The notes under the pieces are model-generated. The model was not told where the DNA came from. It ran no database searches and saw only the letters and a list, made by a program, of their open reading frames with translations. A stretch of DNA of 64,000 bases, taken from assembly GCF_001292625.1 (NCBI RefSeq), contig NZ_LAJH01000014.1:1-64000 (forward strand), in the 5' to 3' direction. How positions within the stretch are numbered: the first letter of the stretch is position 1; each line of letters begins with the position of its first letter. This DNA is from Shimia sp. SK013. Lineage in GTDB: Bacteria > Pseudomonadota > Alphaproteobacteria > Rhodobacterales > Rhodobacteraceae. The position numbers and the translations under genes were made by a program. Of this stretch, positions 8,865 through 16,756 are shown piece by piece.

Positions 8865-9667
8865 GCGCCAAGCTGACCTTCACCATCCTCGGCTGCGGCA
8901 GCTCCGGTGGCGTGCCGCGTCTTGGTGGCCATTGGGGCGATTGCGACCCTGAAAATCCAAAGAACCGCCGCCGCCGCTGCTCAATGCTGATCGAGCGTAA
9001 AACCGCTGAAGGCACAACAACTGTGCTTGTGGACACCTCACCTGACATGCGTGACCAGCTACTGGGTGAAGGCACGGGCCGGCTTGATGCGGTGGTCTAC
9101 ACCCACAACCACGCCGACCACATCCACGGCATTGATGATCTGCGCATGATCGTCTTCAACATGCGCGCGCGTATTCCCGTCTGGGCAGATGGGGCCACCC
9201 AAAACGATCTGATAAGCCGGTTCGGCTATGCTTTTGCGCAACCCAAAGACAGTCCCTACCCGCCAATCCTTGAAATGCTGACGATCGACGAAAGCAAGGA
9301 TTTCACCATTTCCGGCCCGGGCGGCGACATAACATTCACGCCCATCCGTGTGGACCACGGCAGCATCGACGCGCTGGCGTTTCGAATAAACGACGTGGTC
9401 TATATGCCCGATGTAGCCGAAATCTATGACGAGGCCTGGCCCAAGCTTGACGGCATGAAGTGTTTTATTGTCGACGCGCTGCGCCGTACGCCGCATCCGA
9501 CCCATGCACACCTTGAAAAAACGCTGGACTGGATCGACCGCACGAAACCCGAACGCGCCGTGCTGACAAACATGCACATCGATCTGGACTACGCCACGCT
9601 AGAGGCCGAAACCGCGGATCACATCACCCCTGCCTTTGACGGGATGAAAATCACCTACGATCTCTGA
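8861..9667 (+). CDS. MBL-fold hydrolase (PhnP/cyclic phosphodiesterase-like)
   Basis: This 268-residue metallo-beta-lactamase-fold protein has the HxHxDH zinc motif (THNHADHIHGIDDLR) and a C-terminal histidine (NMHIDLDY). The opening segment, TILGCGSSGGVPRLGGHWGDC, and NRRRRCSML are typical of the PhnP-like group that hydrolyses cyclic phosphates. It is coupled to tatD by an ATGA overlap and closes the tmk-holB-tatD run. The substrate cannot be read from sequence. No other phn genes are nearby, so a housekeeping nucleotide or phosphodiesterase role is more likely than phosphonate use. Confidence 0.88.
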   Translation: MSAKLTFTILGCGSSGGVPRLGGHWGDCDPENPKNRRRRCSMLIERKTAEGTTTVLVDTSPDMRDQLLGEGTGRLDAVVYTHNHADHIHGIDDLRMIVFNMRARIPVWADGATQNDLISRFGYAFAQPKDSPYPPILEMLTIDESKDFTISGPGGDITFTPIRVDHGSIDALAFRINDVVYMPDVAEIYDEAWPKLDGMKCFIVDALRRTPHPTHAHLEKTLDWIDRTKPERAVLTNMHIDLDYATLEAETADHITPAFDGMKITYDL

Positions 9668-9697
9668 CTGCCGGAGGTCCACAGAAAGCACAGCCCC

Positions 9698-10627
9698 ATG
9701 CAGACGCTGATCTCTGTGATCTTGCCGGTCTTCCTGATCATCGGCTTTGGCTACCTCGCCGCATGGCGAGGGTTTTTCAGCCAATCCAACGTCGATGGGT
9801 TGATGCGCTACGCCACTAACTTCGCTGTGCCCGTCCTGCTGTTTCGCGCTATCTCAAACCTTGATCTCGCCGCCGAATTCAACCTCGGTTTGATGGGCAG
9901 CTACTATGCCGCCGCTTTCCTTTGTTTTGCCACCGGCATGATCGGCGCCAAAGTGTTCTTTGGCCGTGATTGGGAAGACGCCACGGCCATCGGTTTTGTG
10001 TGCCTTTTCTCCAATTCCCTCCTGCTTGGTCTGGCAATCATGGAGCGTGCCTACGGCGCCGACAGCCTCACCGGGAACTACGCCATCATCTCGATCCACG
10101 CTCCTTTCTGCTACGGCCTTGGTATTGCCGTGATGGAAGTCATGCGGGCCCGTCACACCTCCAAAGCCAAGATCGTGCCGACCGTGCTCAAGGCGATGTT
10201 CTCCAACGCTTTGATCCTTGGCATCGGCCTTGGGTTTATTGTGAACCTTGGAAACGTTCCTGTTCCCGGCCCCGTGACCCACGCCGTCAACCTGCTGGCC
10301 GCTTCCGCGCTGCCCGCTGCGCTCTTTGGAATGGGGGGCGTTTTATACCGCTACCGCCCCGAAGGTGACATGCGCACAATTCTGTTTTGCTGCTTTGTGT
10401 CTCTCGGCCTTCACCCCGCCCTGACATTTGCCTTTGGCACTTGGTCCGAAATTTCAGCGGACAACATGCGCTCCGCCATTGTGACCGCCTCCATGGCGCC
10501 CGGCATCAACGCCTATCTCTTTGCCAACATGTATGGCCGCGCCATGCGCGTTGCTGCCTCCACCGTTCTGATCGGCACCGCGTTCTCGGTGGTCACAGTC
10601 TGGATGTGGCTCGGGGTCCTGCCCTAA
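9698..10627 (+). CDS. AEC-family (auxin efflux carrier-like) transporter
   Basis: This is a 309-residue inner-membrane protein with about ten predicted transmembrane helices. It belongs to the AEC/bile-acid-sodium symporter-like superfamily. Hallmarks are an N-terminal LPVFLIIGFGYLA, a central break, and a C-terminal PGINAYLFANMYG with repeated helices. Bacterial members export or import small organic acids such as malate or malonate. The substrate is not predictable here. It follows the MBL hydrolase by 30 bases and may belong to the same transcript. Confidence 0.87.
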   Translation: MQTLISVILPVFLIIGFGYLAAWRGFFSQSNVDGLMRYATNFAVPVLLFRAISNLDLAAEFNLGLMGSYYAAAFLCFATGMIGAKVFFGRDWEDATAIGFVCLFSNSLLLGLAIMERAYGADSLTGNYAIISIHAPFCYGLGIAVMEVMRARHTSKAKIVPTVLKAMFSNALILGIGLGFIVNLGNVPVPGPVTHAVNLLAASALPAALFGMGGVLYRYRPEGDMRTILFCCFVSLGLHPALTFAFGTWSEISADNMRSAIVTASMAPGINAYLFANMYGRAMRVAASTVLIGTAFSVVTVWMWLGVLP

Positions 10628-10723
10628 CGAGCCCTTGTGGCAAGTGACCTCGCGGAACGGTGACTTGCGCGCCCCCGTGCAACGTCCCATTTTGGCACTT
10701 CATGCTGAACAGGAGCCAGTGCC

Positions 10724-11386
10724 ATGTCCCAAGATCCAATCCGCGTTGATATCGTCTCCGACGTCGTCTGCCCTTGGTGCATAATTGGCTATCGCCAGCT
10801 CCTCAAAGCTTCTGAAGCAACCGGCATTGCCATCGAAACCTACTGGCACCCGTTTGAACTGAACCCAGACATGGAGACCGAAGGTGAAAACATCCGCGAT
10901 CACATCATGCGCAAATACGGCTCCTCGGCAGAACAATCCCAAGAAGCCCGCACGCGGCTTTCCGATCTGGGCGAAGACCTCGACTTCACTTTCTCATGGT
11001 CCGACGAAAGCCGTATCTACAACACGTTTTCCGCCCATCAACTGATCCATTGGGCCGCCGAGGCCGGCAAGGCTCAGGACATGAAACTTGCCCTCTTTGA
11101 CGCCTACTTCACCCATCGCCGTGATGTCAGCAACACCGACATCCTTGTGGACGTTGCCGGTGAAATCGGCTTGGACAAAGACGAAGCCCACGCAGTTCTG
11201 ACCGACGGACGCTTTGCCGAATCCGTGCGCGAGAAAGAAACCTTCTGGACGTCTCGCGGTGTCTCTGGCGTGCCAACCATGGTATTTGACGCGCAACAGG
11301 CCACGTCCGGCGCGCAAGGTGTCGACGTCTTCTCGCAGGTTTTACGCCACATGGCCGCGCAACCTCGCCAAGTCCCCGCCAGCTAA
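10724..11386 (+). CDS. FrnE-type DsbA-family oxidoreductase
   Basis: This 220-residue cytoplasmic thioredoxin-fold protein has a CPWC active site (Cys16-Cys19, VSDVVCPWCIIGY), a helical insertion and the cis-Pro loop GVPTMVFD. There is no signal peptide. FrnE relatives are 2-hydroxychromene-2-carboxylate isomerase-like disulfide oxidoreductases, some linked to oxidative-stress tolerance. A good ribosome site (AGGAG) lies upstream of the ATG. The gene appears to be monocistronic. Confidence 0.9.
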   Translation: MSQDPIRVDIVSDVVCPWCIIGYRQLLKASEATGIAIETYWHPFELNPDMETEGENIRDHIMRKYGSSAEQSQEARTRLSDLGEDLDFTFSWSDESRIYNTFSAHQLIHWAAEAGKAQDMKLALFDAYFTHRRDVSNTDILVDVAGEIGLDKDEAHAVLTDGRFAESVREKETFWTSRGVSGVPTMVFDAQQATSGAQGVDVFSQVLRHMAAQPRQVPAS

Positions 11387-11689
11387 GCGGATTGAACCCA
11401 CTTAGGTTCAAAGTCACTTCCAGAATTACAGAGCCCCGCAGGTGGGGCACCAAAGGATTCGCGCCACGCGGGGGTTTCAGCACCTCAACGGGGTGATGCG
11501 GCGCGTATCCTAGGCTCTGCTTCGGTCAAAGGATCTGTTCCACGACTCGTGGATGTGACCTACTGAAAGCCCAATTTACGTAATATTTTCAATCACGAAG
11601 AGCATACTCCCTCGATACCGAGAGATCAGTAACGCGGTGTTAAGGGAGTGTGCCTAGGTTCCAATATGAAGCCCGAACTTTTTAAGTGA
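11387..11689. other. Intergenic region upstream of the chemotaxis operon
   Basis: I see no convincing gene in these 303 bases. No strong terminator follows the FrnE gene. The region must hold the promoter of the chemotaxis operon. The only site-like element I noted is TTAA-N7-TTAC at 11682-11696, close to the CtrA consensus TTAA-N7-TTAA, but it overlaps the first possible start codon. No clear sigma-70 or sigma-28 boxes could be assigned by eye. Confidence 0.5.
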
Positions 11690-12007
11690 ATGTTACCCGA
11701 CATGCCCTCACCAGACCCAACGACCACAGCAGGCCAAATTGACCTGCCAAAAACACTAGACCATTCGCACGCAACCGCCTTGCGTCCCCTGATCGAGGCG
11801 CTTCGCGGCAAACCGGTCAACCTGAATGCACAGGACTGCGATCACCTTGGCGGCGCGGGGGCTGAACTCCTTTTGGCCGCGTACGCGGAGTGGGCTGACG
11901 CAGACGTCCCGTTCGCCATTCAAAATATGTCTGAAAAATTTGTTGCCGGGGTGTCCTGCCTAGGCCTGCAACAAACCGCACTCTTCCAAGAGGGAACCAC
12001 AGAATGA
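11690..12007 (+). CDS. STAS-domain protein of the chemotaxis operon
   Basis: This 105-residue protein has the STAS (anti-sigma-factor antagonist/MlaB) fold pattern, with an N-terminal strand, a central LNAQDCDHLGGAGAELLLAA and a C-terminal helix. The position that is a phosphorylatable Ser in SpoIIAA-type proteins sits in a Gly-Gly-Ala context here, so phosphoregulation is doubtful. It overlaps the following cheY by ATGA. STAS proteins open several alphaproteobacterial chemotaxis operons, and their role there is poorly defined. The start could be 11690 or 11702, as neither has a clear ribosome site. Confidence 0.78.
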   Translation: MLPDMPSPDPTTTAGQIDLPKTLDHSHATALRPLIEALRGKPVNLNAQDCDHLGGAGAELLLAAYAEWADADVPFAIQNMSEKFVAGVSCLGLQQTALFQEGTTE

Positions 12008-12366
12008 CAAAAATCTTGGCAATTGATGATTCCCGCACGATGCGGGCGATGCTGGAAACGGCCCTGACCGAAGCGGGGATGGACGTGGATCTGGCCGAGG
12101 ACGGTGTCGAAGGACTCGAAGTTCTGCCCGACGCCGCGCCCGACCTGGTGATCACCGATATCAACATGCCTCGCCTTGACGGATTTGGCCTGATCGAAGG
12201 GGTCCGCAAGAAGCCGGAATATGCCTCTCTGCCAATCCTCGTGCTGACCACTGAAAACGGCGACGCGCTGAAACAGCGTGCCCGCGATGCCGGTGCAACG
12301 GGCTGGATCGTTAAGCCATTTGATGCCGATAAACTTGTGGCGGTGATCAACCGCTTGGTTGTCTGA
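12004..12366 (+). CDS. cheY: CheY-type response regulator 1
   Basis: This 120-residue single receiver domain has the acidic pair Asp8/Asp9, phosphoacceptor Asp52 (ITDINMPRLDG), the switch Thr at about 82 and Lys104 (WIVKPFDADK). It has no output domain, so after phosphorylation by CheA it should bind a partner, either the flagellar switch or a sink. It overlaps the STAS gene by ATGA and precedes cheA by 13 bases. This is the first of two CheY proteins in the operon, and one of them may act as a phosphate sink, as in rhizobia. Confidence 0.93.
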   Translation: MTKILAIDDSRTMRAMLETALTEAGMDVDLAEDGVEGLEVLPDAAPDLVITDINMPRLDGFGLIEGVRKKPEYASLPILVLTTENGDALKQRARDAGATGWIVKPFDADKLVAVINRLVV

Positions 12367-12379
12367 AAGGAGACCTTTG

Positions 12380-14608
12380 ATGTCCGATCTCCGCGATATG
12401 TTCTTTGAGGAATGCGACGACCTGATGGAGGTTCTCTCCACAGGTCTGGACGACCTCCAGAATGGCAATGGCGACGCCGAAACGATCAACGCTATGTTCC
12501 GCTCGGTCCACTCGATCAAGGGTGGCGGTGGCGCCTTTGGGCTGGATCGGCTCATCAACTTTGCGCATGCCTTCGAAAATGTACTCGAAGACCTGCGGTC
12601 CGAAAAAATAGAAGCGGATCCGGCGCTGATCGCCCTGATGTTTTCCTCGTTTGATCACCTCAACGATCTGGTGGATGCCGCACGCGACGACAACGACATC
12701 GCCGAAGACGCCGGTGCCTCTATTCTTGCGGACCTGAAACAGGTGTCCCCGCCGGAAAATGGCGGCGCAGACGAAGTCGAGGTTGATTCCGCGGATTTCA
12801 TGCCGCTCACTCTCGACATTGGTGGCGACAACGATTTTGGCCCCCTTCCCGACTTCGATCTGCCTCCATCACTGGATCTCGAGGCAGACCCTGCCCCACC
12901 GATGGCAGATCCCCTGCCCACCGGCGACGGCATCAACGCCTTCTCAATCGAATTCTCAGCCGATCCCGGCCTCTATTCGCGAGGCCATGACCCCGCCCTG
13001 CTATTCCGCGCCCTCGCGGACCTCGGAGACGTAACCGTCTCCGCCGATACCGGCAACGTTCTCGCCTTGGCCGAGGCCGGCGACGCCCTCTCAGCCCTGA
13101 GTTGGACATTGCAACTGATCCCGAACGACGGCGTCGAAGAAGACGACATTCGCGAAGTTTTCGAATTTGTCGAAAGCCAGTGCGTGTTGGAAATCTCGAC
13201 CACAGTCGTGGAAAAAGCCGCGGACACCGACCTGCCGGAACTCGCTCTTCCAACCTTGGCAGACGAAGCACCCGCGCCTGATGAGGCCGACACAGCGGTC
13301 GACGCGACGGCGCAGACCGCTCCGCAACCTGCTGCAAAACCCGCTATCAAAGTGGTAGAAGCGAAACCTGCCACCGGAAAAAAGTCTGAACCGCGCAACA
13401 GCACGATCCGCGTAGATCTGGACCGTGTCGACCGCCTTATCAACCTCGTGGGGGAGCTGGTGATCAGCGAAGCCATGTTGCGCCAGTCGATGAACGAACT
13501 GCCGGTCTCTGCCAACAGTTCCGTAAGCGAGGCCATCGGCCAGCTCAAGACTCTGTCGGGCGTGTTGCAAGAAAGCGTTATGGCCATTCGTGCGCAACCT
13601 GTGCGCGGCCTGTTCCAGCGTATGTCGCGCATCGTGCGTGAATCGTCTCGCACCGCCGGCAAGGACGCCCGAATGCTGATGATCGGGGACAGCACCGAGG
13701 TCGACAAGACCGTGACTGAGCGTTTGGTCGAACCGCTGACGCACATGATCCGCAACTCGGTAGACCACGGACTGGAAACCGCCGAAGACCGCATCAAGGC
13801 GGGCAAACCGGCCCAAGGCACGATCAAACTCGAGGCGGCCCACCGCTCTGGTCGGGTGGTGATCTCGCTGTCTGACGACGGCGCTGGCATCAACCGCGTA
13901 AAGGTCCGCAAAATCGCCGAAAGTAAGGGTTTGGTGCGTCCAGAGGACGATCTGACCGACTCCGACATCGACAACCTGTTGTTCCGCCCCGGATTTTCCA
14001 CCGCCGATTCCATTTCCGAACTGTCCGGACGTGGCGTTGGTCTGGACGTGGTTCGCAGCGAAATTCAGGCTCTTGGGGGCCGCATCAATCTTCAGTCCGA
14101 ACCGGGCAAAGGCACGTCGATGACCATTTCGCTGCCTCTGACTTTGGCAGTAATGGAAGGCATGCTTGTCACCATCGAGGGTGAATCGCTCGTAGTGCCA
14201 ACCGTGGCCCTGCGCGAAACGCTGCAACCTGGTCAGGCCAACGTGCATGAATTCTGCGAAGGCGATCGTGGCCTTTCGATGGGGGGTGAAATTCTGCCCA
14301 TCGTGGATCTGGGCGAAGCGCTCGGCTTCCGCCGCCAATTGTCCAACTTGGACAACCAAGCCCTCTTGCTCATCGAGGGCGAAAGCGGCCGCCGTTCCGC
14401 GCTGGCCGTGGACAACATCATCGAACAACGCGAGGTCGTGATCAAAGGGCTGGAGCAAAACTATCAATCCATCCCCGGCATCGCCGCCGCCACCATTCTT
14501 GGCAACGGTAAAATTGCCCTGATTGTCGACACAGACCAAATGATCCCTGCCGCAGGCAAGAGCCAGCTGAGCTTGCTCAAGGGTCAAGAACACGCAGAGG
14601 TAGCCTGA
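12380..14608 (+). CDS. cheA: Chemotaxis histidine kinase CheA
   Basis: This is a 742-residue kinase. Residues 1-105 form the Hpt domain, with phospho-accepting His44 (RSVHSIKGGGGAFGL). Residues 190-285 form an alphaproteobacterial intermediate domain (FSIEFSADPGLY to FEFVESQCVLEIS), flanked by acidic and Ala/Pro-rich linkers. Next come the dimerisation helices (RVDRLINLVGELVI), the ATPase with N box (MIRNSVDHGLE), DDGAGIN and GRGVGLDVV, and a C-terminal CheW-like domain. I prefer the ATG at 12380, with AAAGGAG upstream, over an in-frame TTG 21 bases earlier. It phosphorylates the two CheY proteins. No CheB is encoded nearby. Confidence 0.96.
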   Translation: MSDLRDMFFEECDDLMEVLSTGLDDLQNGNGDAETINAMFRSVHSIKGGGGAFGLDRLINFAHAFENVLEDLRSEKIEADPALIALMFSSFDHLNDLVDAARDDNDIAEDAGASILADLKQVSPPENGGADEVEVDSADFMPLTLDIGGDNDFGPLPDFDLPPSLDLEADPAPPMADPLPTGDGINAFSIEFSADPGLYSRGHDPALLFRALADLGDVTVSADTGNVLALAEAGDALSALSWTLQLIPNDGVEEDDIREVFEFVESQCVLEISTTVVEKAADTDLPELALPTLADEAPAPDEADTAVDATAQTAPQPAAKPAIKVVEAKPATGKKSEPRNSTIRVDLDRVDRLINLVGELVISEAMLRQSMNELPVSANSSVSEAIGQLKTLSGVLQESVMAIRAQPVRGLFQRMSRIVRESSRTAGKDARMLMIGDSTEVDKTVTERLVEPLTHMIRNSVDHGLETAEDRIKAGKPAQGTIKLEAAHRSGRVVISLSDDGAGINRVKVRKIAESKGLVRPEDDLTDSDIDNLLFRPGFSTADSISELSGRGVGLDVVRSEIQALGGRINLQSEPGKGTSMTISLPLTLAVMEGMLVTIEGESLVVPTVALRETLQPGQANVHEFCEGDRGLSMGGEILPIVDLGEALGFRRQLSNLDNQALLLIEGESGRRSALAVDNIIEQREVVIKGLEQNYQSIPGIAAATILGNGKIALIVDTDQMIPAAGKSQLSLLKGQEHAEVA

Positions 14609-14609
14609 T

Positions 14610-15080
14610 ATGTCTGACCAAACCACTGAAGAACAGACCGAAGACCGCATTGAGATCGTTTCCTTTACCATCGGTGAGCAGGCATTTTGCCTCAACATCG
14701 GCCACGTTCTCGAAATTCGTGGCTGGACCAGCACCACGACGCTGCCTCACGCGCCTGAATATGTCGTCGGTATGATGAACCTGCGCGGCGCCGTGCTGCC
14801 GGTGATGGATCTGTCGTTGCGCCTCGGCCTCGGCAAAACCGTGCCGGAATCGCGTTCGGTGATCATCATCGCCCACATCGATAAGAAAAGCGTCGGCTTT
14901 CTGGTCGACGCCGTCAGCAACATCCTGACCGTGAACCAGGCCGATATGCAGCCCACCCCCGAGGTTTCCTCGGCTCGGACCGCTGCTTTCATCCGCGGCG
15001 TTTACACAATGGACGACACCATCGTGCGCGCCATTGATGTGCACCAAATTATGCCACAGGACAACTTGGTCGCAGCATGA
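14610..15080 (+). CDS. cheW: Chemotaxis adaptor CheW
   Basis: This 156-residue adaptor couples CheA to chemoreceptors. It has the two-subdomain SH3-like CheW pattern: EIVSFTIGEQAFCLNIGHVLEI, then VVGMMNLRGAVLPVMDL with the conserved NLRG, and VGFLVDAVSNIL. It starts one base after the cheA stop and overlaps cheR by ATGA, so the cheA-cheW-cheR block is tightly coupled. The length is normal. Confidence 0.95.
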   Translation: MSDQTTEEQTEDRIEIVSFTIGEQAFCLNIGHVLEIRGWTSTTTLPHAPEYVVGMMNLRGAVLPVMDLSLRLGLGKTVPESRSVIIIAHIDKKSVGFLVDAVSNILTVNQADMQPTPEVSSARTAAFIRGVYTMDDTIVRAIDVHQIMPQDNLVAA

Positions 15081-15985
15081 CACAAACCAAAGGGCATACA
15101 CTGGACGACGGGACCATCAGTGACGGGGATTTCGCCCGCATTGCCAGCCTTGTTCGCAGCATGACAGGTATCGACCTTCAACCGCACAAACGTGCGATGG
15201 TGGCCGCACGCCTTGCAAAACGCATGCGCGCCACGGGGATGACCTCGGTTTCGGAGTATTGCAAACGCCTCGAAGACGGCACCGCCGGCGAAGAAACCAC
15301 GCAGTTTGTCACCGCCTACACCACCAACATGACGCGTTTTAACCGCGAGGAGCATCACTTCGCGCATCTCGCGGACGAAACGCTGCCCAAACTGGTGGCC
15401 GCAGCGAAACAGGGTGCGCGCGTGCGGATTTGGTCTGCTGGCTGCTCCAGCGGAGAAGAACCCTACGGACTGGCTTTCCACCTGTTGGATTTGTGCCCCG
15501 AAGCACACACACTGGATTTGAAAATCCTGGCATCCGACATCGATCTGGAAATTCTCGCCCGAGCCAAGCGCGGTATCTACTCCAGCGCCAGCCTCACAAC
15601 GCTTCCCGACCATCAAGCGAAGCAGTACTTTCAGCCGGTTAAGGGCCAATCTGACCAGATGTCAGTCACCCAGCCAGCCCGCGACCTTATCGCGTTCCGT
15701 CAGCTGAACTTGCACGGCCCTTGGCCCTTCACCGGCGCGTTTGACGTCATCATCTGCCGCAATGTGGCAATCTATTTCGACGTCCCCACCCAAAGCACTC
15801 TTTGGCGCCGGTTCGCCGAAAACCTAAACGCACAGGGCTTGCTCTATATCGGTCACTCCGAAGGTATAGACGCTGACAACACCTCGCGTTTCAACACTGT
15901 GGGTCGCGGCGTCTTCCAAGTGACACCTGCCCACCAAAAAACAGCCAAAAATGGCACATCCACTCATTTGGGGAACGCAGTATGA
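15077..15985 (+). CDS. cheR: Chemoreceptor methyltransferase CheR
   Basis: This 302-residue S-adenosylmethionine-dependent glutamate methyltransferase modifies MCPs. An N-terminal helical domain (residues 10-90) is followed by the catalytic domain with the SAM motif WSAGCSSGEEPYG and FDVIICRNVAIYFD. The beta-subdomain that reads C-terminal receptor pentapeptides should lie around residues 180-215. The downstream MCP ends in SWSDF, a pentapeptide-like tail. It overlaps both neighbours by ATGA. A partner methylesterase CheB is not present in the operon. Confidence 0.95.
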   Translation: MTQTKGHTLDDGTISDGDFARIASLVRSMTGIDLQPHKRAMVAARLAKRMRATGMTSVSEYCKRLEDGTAGEETTQFVTAYTTNMTRFNREEHHFAHLADETLPKLVAAAKQGARVRIWSAGCSSGEEPYGLAFHLLDLCPEAHTLDLKILASDIDLEILARAKRGIYSSASLTTLPDHQAKQYFQPVKGQSDQMSVTQPARDLIAFRQLNLHGPWPFTGAFDVIICRNVAIYFDVPTQSTLWRRFAENLNAQGLLYIGHSEGIDADNTSRFNTVGRGVFQVTPAHQKTAKNGTSTHLGNAV

Positions 15986-16368
15986 GCCTGAAAGACAAAC
16001 TTCACGTCCTGGTCGTAGACGACATGTCCACCAGCCGCGGCCTGATCACCCAAGCTTTGGATGAAATCGGCATTGTGAACTACCGCACTGAAAATAATGG
16101 TAAATCCGCGTGGAGCAGCCTCGCAACCAAACCGGTTCACTTGGTGCTGTCCGATTACAACATGCCGGAAATGGATGGGCTTCAACTCCTTCATGCGATC
16201 CGCTCGCACAAGCCCATCGCACGCACCGGTTTTATCCTGATTACGGGCCGTGCCGATCCGGCGACCATCAACCAAGGCGCTCAGCTTGGCATGAACAACT
16301 TCATCAAGAAGCCGTTCCAGACCGCCCAAATCAAAGCCTGTATCGAAAAAGTAGTGGGCGCGCTCTAA
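15982..16368 (+). CDS. cheY: CheY-type response regulator 2
   Basis: This is a 128-residue receiver domain with acidic residues Asp13/Asp14, phosphoacceptor Asp58 (LSDYNMPEMDG), Thr88 and Lys110 (FIKKPFQ). Its length and motifs resemble flagellar-switch CheY more closely than the first copy does. It overlaps cheR by ATGA. It sits where cheB is found in many related operons but has no methylesterase domain. The candidate phosphatase gene follows 20 bases downstream, which suggests this CheY is its substrate. Confidence 0.93.
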   Translation: MSLKDKLHVLVVDDMSTSRGLITQALDEIGIVNYRTENNGKSAWSSLATKPVHLVLSDYNMPEMDGLQLLHAIRSHKPIARTGFILITGRADPATINQGAQLGMNNFIKKPFQTAQIKACIEKVVGAL

Positions 16369-16388
16369 GCGATGCCCGGGGACGAAGA

Positions 16389-16733
16389 ATGACCACAAGA
16401 TCCACCTCTGATTTGTTGGTGACCATCGCTGAGGATGTCTCTGAGATGGCCACGGTCGCGCGCGCGCTTGACGCACTGACCAGCCAGCTCGACCTGACGC
16501 ATGCAAACCAATCCAAAATCCGTGATTTGCAACGGGTGGACGCTCTTTTTCAGCACTTGGACGACGTATCTGTGCTGCTGCGTAAAATGGCGGCAATGAT
16601 CGGCTCCGGCCCCGAACTCGACACCCGTGATCTCAGTGAGACCATTCGCCTGGACTACCTGAAGTCGCGCATGACCGATGCTGCAGCCGTGTCTGTCACG
16701 CCTGACGTGTCTGGCGAAGTAAACCTGTTTTGA
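16389..16733 (+). CDS. Small helical chemotaxis protein, CheT/CheZ-like candidate phosphatase
   Basis: This 114-residue, probably all-helical protein lies directly after cheY2. Residues 47-67 (LQRVDALFQHLDDVSVLLRKM) contain Asp51-x3-Gln55, the spacing of the CheZ catalytic pair D-x-x-x-Q. The size matches CheT, the short CheZ-like protein of rhizobial chemotaxis operons. The C terminus GEVNLF closely resembles the CheD C terminus in the same operon. I infer that it dephosphorylates CheY-P. I cannot show homology from sequence alone, and other helical adaptor roles are possible. The ATG at 16389 follows a GGGGACGA purine tract. Confidence 0.6.
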   Translation: MTTRSTSDLLVTIAEDVSEMATVARALDALTSQLDLTHANQSKIRDLQRVDALFQHLDDVSVLLRKMAAMIGSGPELDTRDLSETIRLDYLKSRMTDAAAVSVTPDVSGEVNLF

Positions 16734-16756
16734 CCGAATTGACTCTGGAGACAGAC

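Noticed and set aside
10640-10668. GCAAGT/ACTTGC inverted repeat after the AEC transporter as a terminator
   Set aside because: The stem is only six bases with a long loop and no T run.
13091-14737. 548-codon open frame on the minus strand opposite cheA
   Set aside because: High-GC coding DNA leaves long open antisense frames. The product has no domain pattern, while the plus strand carries every CheA motif.
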